Assembly (NCBI RefSeq): GCF_016907915.1
Contig: NZ_JAFBCW010000018.1
Location: 1-49,449, forward strand
Direction: 5' to 3'
DNA from: Desulforadius tongensis
Lineage (GTDB): Bacteria > Bacillota > Desulfotomaculia > Desulfotomaculales > Desulfohalotomaculaceae
DNA: 49,449 nucleotides
The notes below the pieces were generated by a model that had not been told where the DNA came from, did no database searches, and saw only the letters and a program-made list of their open reading frames with translations. Both the position numbers and the translations under genes were made by a program. Below are positions 41,365-48,196 of the stretch, piece by piece (the stretch's first letter is position 1; each line of letters begins with the position of its first letter).

Positions 41365-41431
41365 AAGCGGGAGAAAAATTGAACTTCCAACCTCTTGCGT
41401 GTCAAAGCAAACTTAAATTCCCGGTAAGCCT
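41365..41431 (-). pseudogene. Decayed tRNA-Val(GAC)-like remnant
   Basis: On the minus strand an anticodon-arm-like TTTGC-TTTGACAC-GCAAG (loop one base too long, anticodon GAC) is followed by five variable-loop bases, a T-arm GGAAG-TTCAATT-TTTCT with the conserved TTC-A-A bases, and CCCGCTT. A D-arm-like GCTT..GGG..AAGT precedes it. The 5' acceptor strand is missing. The spacing of the 3' half fits a tRNA; it is not functional. It lies at the edge of the accessory region, where tRNA 3'-end fragments often mark integration sites. Confidence 0.35.
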
Positions 41432-41671
41432 TGCTGTTATATTATAACACAAAATCAAACTCACCGAACCCATAAGCCAACTTATTATTTTTCAAGCGCT
41501 TAAGGTTTACCAGCCCACCACTACTATTGATATATATCCACGCATGGTCTGGATGTAAAAAAAGTTAAGTAATTTTGCCGCCAAACTGAGAGAATTCCAG
41601 GACGAATACAATAAAAAACACATAGCAAGCAGCTTTACTACAATCAAAGAACCCAGGAAAGTGAACAATGA

Positions 41672-41704
41672 TGAGCTTCCCCCGAAAAAATAGGCACAAC
41701 AAAA
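41672..41704 (+). repeat. Left inverted repeat of the IS-bounded segment
   Basis: Inverted counterpart of 42915-42947; the shared core is CTTCCCCCGAAAAAATAG. It reads toward the interior of the segment. Confidence 0.7.
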
Positions 41705-41717
41705 TTTATCGTGTCCA

Positions 41718-41846
41718 TCAAACCGGGGGAAGGGCGATACCTCTCCTGGGTTTAGCTCTTTCATTGGATTCCAACTTTGAAGCATCTATGGCAGCATATT
41801 CGTTATTATCAATAACGTTAAGTCCCCGAAGCTTTTCTACAAGGCT
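41718..41846 (-). pseudogene. Transposase fragment (IS1182/IS4-like DDE type)
   Basis: A frame without start reads SLVEKLRGLNVIDNNEYAAI, then DASKLESNERAKPRR, before a stop at 41718-41720. The pattern AIDASKLESxExAKP is that of the first catalytic Asp block of IS1182-type transposases (AIDSTKLxSYEKxxP). Only about 42 residues remain. It lies inside the IS3-type ends and touches the C-terminal end of the lipoprotein gene in another frame. Confidence 0.5.
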
Positions 41847-42334
41847 TTAGTAGATTCAATATAGAAATAAATTCCAGAGTTCTTATCAATAATATCAGGC
41901 TTTACAATTCCTTTTGGTGTTTTGATAGAAATATTTTGATCTTTTGTGATTCCTGTATAAACTGTAAAACTCTTTCCCGATTGTGTTTTAGTGTCCCAGT
42001 TTATTTCAGGGGAATAAGCTTCATTATCATTTTTCTTCACGAGAATATCTTGATCAACTTTGTACCAAGCATACTGTCCATTTTTTTCACTTATACTTGC
42101 GATTCCCAATCCTAATCCGTCTGGTAAGTTTTTCTTATAAAAAATAAATGTTTCTCCATTTTTTTTGATTTTTCCTATGACATTTTCTTTTGTAATTTTT
42201 TCTTCTTTCATACCGTAATCAATTGCAATATTTTCAGTTTTAAACCATTTCAAGCTATCAATGCGATCATTTGTCGATCCAGAACAGCCTGTAACAATAT
42301 ACAAAATCATTAATAAGGTTAGAATTAGTTTCAT
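41837..42334 (-). CDS. Putative lipoprotein (cargo between IS ends)
   Basis: Protein of 165 aa with a lipoprotein signal (MKLILTLLMILYIVTGCSGS; lipobox VTGC) and a beta-rich, Lys-rich extracytoplasmic part (DGLGLGIASISEKNGQYAWYKV near 84). No family is recognised. ATG at 42334 gives a normal signal peptide but has no clear ribosome binding site; an in-frame GTG at 42367 would add 11 residues. The last residues (ESTKAL) coincide with the start of the IS1182-like fragment in another frame, so the original C-terminus may be replaced. The codon use is visibly AT-rich. Confidence 0.6.
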   Translation of the reverse strand: MKLILTLLMILYIVTGCSGSTNDRIDSLKWFKTENIAIDYGMKEEKITKENVIGKIKKNGETFIFYKKNLPDGLGLGIASISEKNGQYAWYKVDQDILVKKNDNEAYSPEINWDTKTQSGKSFTVYTGITKDQNISIKTPKGIVKPDIIDKNSGIYFYIESTKAL

Positions 42335-42459
42335 AAAATCTGGGCAAGAATACCCCATCCATAACACATTGGCGTTCAGTGGGAAAAGAATTGCCCCTTC
42401 CTCCTTTAATATTAGAAATAGCTAGAAAAGGATAACCAGGGCCCTAAAGAAAAAAGGCA

Positions 42460-42793
42460 TTGCCTGCAGCAAAAACCGCGCAGCCCGCTTGATGCGTGAT
42501 AACGGCATTACCGGCAAGACAAAGAGAAAATACAAAGCTACAACAAATTCAAAACATAATTATCCATTTGCTGAAAATCTGATTAATCAAAACTTTAATA
42601 TTGACCGCCCCAATCAAATTTGGGCAGCCGACAATACCGACGGATGAAGGCTGGCTTTACCTTGCAGCCATAGAGGATCTATTCCGCTGTCTTTGAATAT
42701 ATTGAGTTTTTTTACAATCGCATAAGACTGCATTCCTCTTTGGGATATATGTCCTCACTAGAATACGAGCAGGCTTTTAAAGCAGCTGTCTGA
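42460..42793 (+). pseudogene. Decayed IS3-family transposase (orfB)
   Basis: Frames read RLMRDNGITGKTKRKYKATT, then NSKHNYPFAENLINQNFNI, PNQIWAADNT, then after a frameshift [15 protein letters not shown], and after a deletion of roughly 100 residues [27 protein letters not shown], stop. These are the N-terminal, first-Asp and C-terminal blocks of IS3/IS150-type orfB. The middle of the DDE domain is gone, so the copy is inactive. It is followed by the right end of the element at 42915-42947. Confidence 0.85.
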
Positions 42794-42914
42794 TTAATTA
42801 TATGCTTTTAGGCGAGCCTTTGAGGGTTATCCAATACAAATCATAATGATTTATTTCCTTAAAATTTAATAAACATTGTTAAGAAATTCTATGAAAACAG
42901 GGAAAAACACGACG

Positions 42915-42947
42915 TTTGTTGTGTCTATTTTTTCGGGGGGAAGCTCA
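42915..42947 (-). repeat. Right inverted repeat of the IS-bounded segment
   Basis: CTATTTTTTCGGGG plus flanks, the inverted match of 41672-41704. It ends one base before the stop codon of the next lipoprotein gene. Confidence 0.7.
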
Positions 42948-42948
42948 A

Positions 42949-43749
42949 TTATAGATCTTTATGGGTGATAGCTTTTAATTTAAACGATTCGGTTTTCCCA
43001 TTCCAGTGAATATCTATAGTGTAAGTGTCTTCTTCTCTTGGAAGTGATCCATTACCACTAAAGTAACCTCCAGAAACATCATCTTGATTCAAAGTTTGCC
43101 CCGTACCAGCGGAACCGTCGCTACATTTATAATCAAAGGTAGTGACACTTTCATTATTACCTTTATAAGTAAGTACTGTTTTTTTGGTATGATAACTATC
43201 ATAATATATGTTTTCGTCTTCTAAATAGTATTCGTAGTATTTAACTGTAATGTTAGCTTTCCAGTGTTCTCCCTCGCCGGCAAAAACTAATTTCTTTGTA
43301 TCATGTAATTTTTCAAAAATGATTTTAGTTATATTGTTATAACCAAGAACATGAAATTCATGAACGTTTTCCGCAGCTAATGCTAGCACTATATTTTTAA
43401 CCTTAAAGTAAGGCGGAGAGAACACATCAAAATTTTGAAATTGAAGTTTATTATCATGTAAATAGTTACTACATTCCTTCGCTTTAGCGAAGGAATTAAA
43501 GACATATACAAGTAGGTACTGGTTGTTTAGTGCAGTTGATTGATAAATTAGTGGCTTAACTTCATTTATTGTGAGATGACTTGGTACTTCCTTATCGCTC
43601 TTAATTAATTTAACCCCTTCTTGTTTAAATACGTTTAGTACTTGTTCCGGAGTCACGTAACTGTCGGATTTACCACCTTTACCATTACATGCAGTAACAG
43701 TAATTAAAATTATAAGGAAAAGTGCTATTAGATAATACCTGATTTTCAT
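42949..43749 (-). CDS. Putative lipoprotein
   Basis: Protein of 266 aa with a lipoprotein signal peptide (YYLIALFLIILITVTACNGK; lipobox cysteine near residue 21). An N-terminal YVTPEQVLNVFKQEGVKL motif follows, and the C-terminal part is beta-rich (YTIDIHWNGKTESFKL). No family is recognised with confidence. The stop codon lies one base from the end of an IS-type inverted repeat, so the C-terminus may have been changed by the insertion. Good ribosome binding site (GAGGAGGG). The spacer 43750-43922 is AT-rich with no recognisable gene. Confidence 0.7.
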   Translation of the reverse strand: MKIRYYLIALFLIILITVTACNGKGGKSDSYVTPEQVLNVFKQEGVKLIKSDKEVPSHLTINEVKPLIYQSTALNNQYLLVYVFNSFAKAKECSNYLHDNKLQFQNFDVFSPPYFKVKNIVLALAAENVHEFHVLGYNNITKIIFEKLHDTKKLVFAGEGEHWKANITVKYYEYYLEDENIYYDSYHTKKTVLTYKGNNESVTTFDYKCSDGSAGTGQTLNQDDVSGGYFSGNGSLPREEDTYTIDIHWNGKTESFKLKAITHKDL

Positions 43750-43922
43750 ATTATCCCTCCTCTTCTATATTGTCATTTTTTGTTCATTTTTACTTGACGG
43801 TTACAGCCCCAGGATATTCGCGATTTACTCTTACAAACTCTTTTACATTAAACCTTTCATTTGTTTATCTATGTCATTTCATAAAGCTATTACTTGTCCT
43901 TCATAGTTCATAATATATTACC

Positions 43923-45314
43923 TCACTGTTGTATAAATACTTGTGGAAGTTGGATAATTGCCTTCATTCCTTTTCCTATTTCACTTTCCAGCACAAGTTG
44001 ACCATGATGTGCTTGGCAAATTCGTGCAACCATTGGCAGCCCCAGCCCATGTCCATTATGAACGAGGCGTTTTCTACTTGATGAATATGGAAGCTCTATT
44101 AAATCAGAAAGTTCATTACGCGGCACACCTTTTCCATTGTCAGATACAATAAAACAGCATGTTTGGTTATCTGAAGAAAGACATGTTTTTAATAAAATTT
44201 TGCACCCATTTGGATTATGTGTAATACTATTTTGCACTAAATTATTTATAGCCCTAAGAAGCAATTTTTCATCAGCCTTTACTTTGATATTCTCATCAGG
44301 AATATCTAAAGTAATCGTAAATCTTTCATCCAACCCATTGTTAAGAAACTCCGAAGCAACCTGCCTTGCAAGCATAGACAAACGAATAGATTTTAAGTTT
44401 AACGGCTGCATTTCATATTCCAGCATAGATACAAGGTTCAAGTCACTGACAAGGGAACGGAGTTTTTGAGCCTGCTGCCGGATAATCCCAGCCTGTTGTC
44501 TCTGCTCTACAGGCACAGTCATATTTTCCTCCAATTCACTAGCATAACCAAGCACCATCGAAAGTGGGGTACGTATATCATGTGAAATGCCTGCTATCCA
44601 GTTAGAACGTGCTTTATCCCTTGCCCTGAGTGCAGCATTTTTTTCTTGCAGCATATCCGAAGTATGATTAATGCTTTCGGCGAGGTCACTGAAAATGCCT
44701 TTTACTTCAACATAAGTAGGTTCTTCATTTGAAAGAGCATGTACCCCAGCAATAAGAGGCCTTACAGATTTTATAAGCCTTGTGCCTATTAAAATTGATA
44801 AAAATAAAGCCAATGCAATATTTCCTATAAACAAAGTAACTGTCCTCATTGGCAGAGAACTTATCCAACTAACAGGAAAATAAAATTGATATTTAGCATA
44901 ATTTTCTTTGGGATAACCAATAACAACAAGTCCGTCATTATGCTCCCAAACAAAAACCGGATAATCCATTAGATAGTTTCGTGAAAACTTCGCTGCTTCA
45001 ATCAGGGTATAAGAAAGTGGAATTTCTTCAGGTAATTTGTAATTCCATCTCACTTTTCCAGTGCTATCTATAAGCATTGCCCATGCGTGTTCTTGCTCTA
45101 ACAAATTTTTAGCAGACTCACCCAAAACATAGTTTGAGTCCTTACGTTCAAGCTCTAACACTACATTTCTGAGTACATTTTTCGGAGACTGCTCCCCGTA
45201 CATTCCGTTGAACACAACGGAACCCAGCATAATAAGATTGAATATAAATAGGAAAATGCATATTAAAATTGTCACACCTATAAACCGACGTAAAATACGC
45301 GTAATGCCATCCAT
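43923..45314 (-). CDS. Sensor histidine kinase of a peptide-antibiotic type two-component system
   Basis: Membrane kinase of 463 aa. The first helix is near residues 12-34 and the second near 166-186 (LFIGNIALALFLSILIGTRLI), with an outer sensor domain of about 130 residues between them. A HAMP-like linker follows, then HisKA with the acceptor histidine in AGISHDIRTPLSMVLGY near 245. The HATPase boxes are NNLVQNSITHN, DNGKGVP and GHGLGLPMVARIC. It lies five bases after the response regulator gene and is divergent from a BcrA-type ABC transporter, which it probably controls. Confidence 0.88.
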   Translation of the reverse strand: MDGITRILRRFIGVTILICIFLFIFNLIMLGSVVFNGMYGEQSPKNVLRNVVLELERKDSNYVLGESAKNLLEQEHAWAMLIDSTGKVRWNYKLPEEIPLSYTLIEAAKFSRNYLMDYPVFVWEHNDGLVVIGYPKENYAKYQFYFPVSWISSLPMRTVTLFIGNIALALFLSILIGTRLIKSVRPLIAGVHALSNEEPTYVEVKGIFSDLAESINHTSDMLQEKNAALRARDKARSNWIAGISHDIRTPLSMVLGYASELEENMTVPVEQRQQAGIIRQQAQKLRSLVSDLNLVSMLEYEMQPLNLKSIRLSMLARQVASEFLNNGLDERFTITLDIPDENIKVKADEKLLLRAINNLVQNSITHNPNGCKILLKTCLSSDNQTCCFIVSDNGKGVPRNELSDLIELPYSSSRKRLVHNGHGLGLPMVARICQAHHGQLVLESEIGKGMKAIIQLPQVFIQQ

Positions 45315-45319
45315 ATTTA

Positions 45320-46030
45320 TTATTCCTTTTTCACCATTAACTTATATCCTAATCCTCTTACAGTAAGAAGACTTTTAGGTTTAGATGGATTCATCTCAAT
45401 TTTTTCCCGTATCCGTCTAATATGCACCATCAAACTATTTTCATAACCATAATAATCCCCGCCCCATACTGCTTCACATAAAGCATCGCTAGTAACAATA
45501 CGTCCCCTATTTTCATACAACTTCAAAAGAAGCGCATGCTCTTTCGCTGTTAATGGCTGTTCTCCTCTATTACTACGTACTACAGCGCTTTCTAAATCGA
45601 TAGTACACCCTTCCACCATGAAAACTGGCAGCTGCTGCGTCACTGTAGTAGTATAAACACGTTTGAGTATAGCCGTAAGTCGAAGAATAAGCTCTCGCGG
45701 CAAAAAAGGCTTAACAATATAATCATCCGCGCCCAGTCCAAGACCTAATAAACGATCTTGATCCTCCCCTTTTGCTGTTAGAAAAAATATCGGCATTTGA
45801 GAAAACTGTCGTATGGATGAAAGCAGCGTAAAACCATCGCCATCTGGAAGCATAACATCAAGAATTGCAATTTGCGGCTTAATTGAATGACAAATTTTCA
45901 AAGTCTCCTCACAGTTTGCAGCAAGATATATACGAAAAAAACCTTCTTTTCGTAAAAAACCCTCTATCATTTTTCTGATTTCAGGCTCATCGTCCACAAT
46001 AAGTATTTTTTTATTTTTTATATTTTCCAT
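45320..46030 (-). CDS. OmpR/PhoB-family response regulator
   Basis: Regulator of 236 aa. The receiver domain has the acidic pocket VDDEPE (12-17), the phospho-acceptor Asp58 in AILDVMLPDGD and a conserved Lys in DDYIVKPF. The C-terminal winged-helix domain (LTAKEHALLLKLYENRGRIV, then IRRIREKIE) binds DNA. ATG at 46030 is preferred because GGTGG is six bases upstream, while the earlier TTG directly abuts it. Pairs with the kinase downstream; two direct repeats at 46102-46119 are a likely target. Confidence 0.92.
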   Translation of the reverse strand: MENIKNKKILIVDDEPEIRKMIEGFLRKEGFFRIYLAANCEETLKICHSIKPQIAILDVMLPDGDGFTLLSSIRQFSQMPIFFLTAKGEDQDRLLGLGLGADDYIVKPFLPRELILRLTAILKRVYTTTVTQQLPVFMVEGCTIDLESAVVRSNRGEQPLTAKEHALLLKLYENRGRIVTSDALCEAVWGGDYYGYENSLMVHIRRIREKIEMNPSKPKSLLTVRGLGYKLMVKKE

Positions 46031-46101
46031 TTTCAACCACCAATTCTATTATACATAAAAATTATAACATTTTTATTAAATTTCCGTATTTAGCATAAAT
46101 T

Positions 46102-46119
46102 TAAGGTTACCGTAAGGTT
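46102..46119 (+). promoter_or_regulatory. Tandem direct repeat, candidate response-regulator site
   Basis: TAAGGTT-ACCG-TAAGGTT: two identical 7-mers with an 11-base period, in the spacer between the regulator and the ABC transporter operon, 82 bases before the ATPase start. The 11-base spacing is that of OmpR/PhoB-type dimers on DNA. Confidence 0.5.
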
Positions 46120-46200
46120 CGCTTTAGATTCAAGAAAGGTGAAGATGCTATGATGATGCTGCATTAATTGCACGAAAAATATATTGGAGTTGAAATCTGA

Positions 46201-47112
46201 ATGAATACAATTGTATCAACACACAACTTGTCTAAATATTTCAATGGCATTTGTAGAGTTAATGAAGTTAATCTGACAGTATACAAAGGGGATATTTACG
46301 GATTTCTCGGTCCTAATGGAGCAGGAAAATCCACTACCCTTAAAATGCTGTTAGGACTGGTTAAACCCACAAAGGGAGATGTAATAATTTTTGGTAAGAA
46401 ATTCAATAAAAACCGTCAGTCAATTTTAAGTCAAACAGGTTCACTTATTGAGTCCCCATCCTATTATGGACATTTAACAGGGTTGGAAAATATGCGTATC
46501 CTCCAACGCCTACGCAATGTATCAAATAAAAAGGTACAGGAAGCTTTACATATTGTCCGATTGGAAAAACAACAAAACAAACAAGTAAAGCACTATTCAC
46601 TAGGTATGAAGCAGCGGCTTGGTATCGCAATGGCTTTAATCAATTTTCCCAAACTTTTAATACTTGATGAGCCAACCAACGGACTCGACCCTAACGGTAT
46701 TAGAGAAATCAGGGAACTGATCAAATCATTACCACAGCGTTATGGTACCACTGTTTTAATTTCTACTCATCTTTTATCAGAAATTGAACAAATGGCTACC
46801 TCTGTAGGCATTATAAATGATGGAAAGCTTTTATTCCAAGGTGATATAAACTTACTGAAGGCAAAAAGCAAATCTTATATTTCCATAAAAACACAGAATA
46901 ATAAGCTAGCTAAAAAAATATTACTTGCAGAAGGGTATGAACTTAAGCAAAACAATGATCGTTTAATTTTTGAAAATCTACCAGATGCACATATAGCATA
47001 TTTAAATAAACTTCTTATAGGACAGGGTATTGATGTTATTCGTATTGAGGAACATAGAAAAAGTTTAGAAGATATTTTCCTTGAACTTACAGGAAGGGAG
47101 CGATCTCTTTGA
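46201..47112 (+). CDS. BcrA-type ABC transporter ATP-binding protein
   Basis: ATPase of 303 aa: Walker A GFLGPNGAGKSTTLK near 37, Q-loop SQTGSLIE, signature YSLGMKQRLGIAMAL near 137, Walker B LLILDEPTNGLDP near 155, and the H-loop in ISTHLLSEIE. A C-terminal extension of about 80 residues, as in BcrA, follows. Such transporters export or detoxify bacitracin, lantibiotics and other cell-wall-active peptides. It starts after TTGGAG and overlaps the permease gene by four bases. The substrate cannot be read from the sequence. Confidence 0.9.
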   Translation: MNTIVSTHNLSKYFNGICRVNEVNLTVYKGDIYGFLGPNGAGKSTTLKMLLGLVKPTKGDVIIFGKKFNKNRQSILSQTGSLIESPSYYGHLTGLENMRILQRLRNVSNKKVQEALHIVRLEKQQNKQVKHYSLGMKQRLGIAMALINFPKLLILDEPTNGLDPNGIREIRELIKSLPQRYGTTVLISTHLLSEIEQMATSVGIINDGKLLFQGDINLLKAKSKSYISIKTQNNKLAKKILLAEGYELKQNNDRLIFENLPDAHIAYLNKLLIGQGIDVIRIEEHRKSLEDIFLELTGRERSL

Positions 47113-47861
47113 TTAAAGCTGTAACCTTAGAATTTTTCAAACTACGTCGCAAAAAGATATTTCTAATGATTACCTTATTTTTAGGCTTCGAAATATTATG
47201 GGCTTTTATGTCCGTCAGTATTTCTTTGTCTCGTAATCCCAATAGTCCTGTTTGGGAATCTATACTTACAACCACAGCTTCTATGAATGGATTATTTTTA
47301 CCTATAATATGTGCTATTGTAAGTTCTCGTATCTGCGACATGGAGAATAAAGGTAATACTTGGAAATTGCTGATATCCTCAAACATGAACCGTAAATCTA
47401 TATACGCATCCAAATATCTATGTTCTTGTACACTACTATTATATGGCATTGTTTTACAAGCCTTTGCTATAACAGTTTTTGGTATTGTGAAAAGTTCTAC
47501 CGGAATGTTACCCCTATCTCTAATAACACGCTTTATTGGAGGCGCTATGCTAGCTTCTATGATCATACTTGCATTACAGCAATGGATAACACTAGCTATT
47601 AAGAACCAAGCTTTTGCTTTATGTTTTGGAATGATTGGTGGTTTTCTAGGAATGACCGCCTATTTTTTCCCTGAGACCGTACGACGAATTATTATTTGGT
47701 CTTACTATACTGAACTATGCCCTATTAAATATCATGTTACGAATGGGTCGCTTGAATTTATTAAGCAAAATCCCGGAATAGGTATGCTAACTACAGCTTT
47801 TTTATTGGTTATATTTTTTTATATGTCGGGAAACTATCACTTTTCCCGACAAGAAGTTTGA
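47109..47861 (+). CDS. ABC-2 type permease (lantibiotic/bacitracin immunity type)
   Basis: Membrane protein of 250 aa with six predicted helices. The N-terminal LEFFKLRRKKIFLMI is the usual opening of BcrB/SpaE/MutE-type permeases, and ICDMENKGNTWKLL is also typical. Paired with the ATPase upstream and a second permease downstream that is broken, so export may be impaired. Confidence 0.85.
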   Translation: MIKAVTLEFFKLRRKKIFLMITLFLGFEILWAFMSVSISLSRNPNSPVWESILTTTASMNGLFLPIICAIVSSRICDMENKGNTWKLLISSNMNRKSIYASKYLCSCTLLLYGIVLQAFAITVFGIVKSSTGMLPLSLITRFIGGAMLASMIILALQQWITLAIKNQAFALCFGMIGGFLGMTAYFFPETVRRIIIWSYYTELCPIKYHVTNGSLEFIKQNPGIGMLTTAFLLVIFFYMSGNYHFSRQEV

Positions 47862-47874
47862 AGGAGGAATTGAT

Positions 47875-48129
47875 ATGTTTAAAAAAAGTATTTCGGCTGA
47901 ATGGTTAAAGCTGCGTCATTCCCGTATCTGGCTTGTGCTTATTACCCTCCCCATTATAAGTGTATTACTGGGGAGCATTAATTACCATTTTAATCAAGGT
48001 GTATTACAAAATGAATGGTACAGCCTTTGGACGCAGGTAAGCCTATTTTACGGAGAATTTTTTCTTCCCATTCTTATTGCCATATGTTGTGCCTATATCT
48101 GCAGAATTGAGCTGTTTATGGCAGAATAA
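47875..48129 (+). pseudogene. Truncated second ABC-2 permease
   Basis: Only 84 codons of a permease that is normally about 240 aa. The N-terminus (SAEWLKLRHSRIWLVLITLPII) and first two helices are intact. Similarity stops after CAYICRIE near base 48110, followed by six unrelated codons and a stop. The break is probably an insertion or deletion caused by the mobile elements that follow. Ribosome binding site AAGGAGGAATT intact. Confidence 0.8.
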
Positions 48130-48196
48130 AAATGTAAGGTTTGGCAGCCAATTTATGTAGGTCAATTACTAGAACAAGAAAGTAAAAACCACTTGT

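Larger units (their letters stand above)
41672..42947. mobile_element. Segment bounded by inverted IS3-type ends, with cargo gene
   Basis: The left end (41672-41704, TGAGCTTCCCCCGAAAAAAT onward) and right end (42915-42947, inverted) match over about 32 bases with one insertion and one substitution, with further similarity inward. TG..CA termini and the orfB remnant inside suggest an IS3-family origin. The interior holds a foreign transposase fragment, a lipoprotein gene on the opposite strand and a heavily deleted orfB. No matching target duplication is visible (TGA left, ATT right). Confidence 0.6.

Noticed and set aside
41507-41785. Minus-strand open frame of 92 codons across the left IS end
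   Set aside because: It spans the inverted repeat, has no ribosome binding site and its middle part conflicts with the transposase fragment read in another frame; looks like a chance frame in IS debris.
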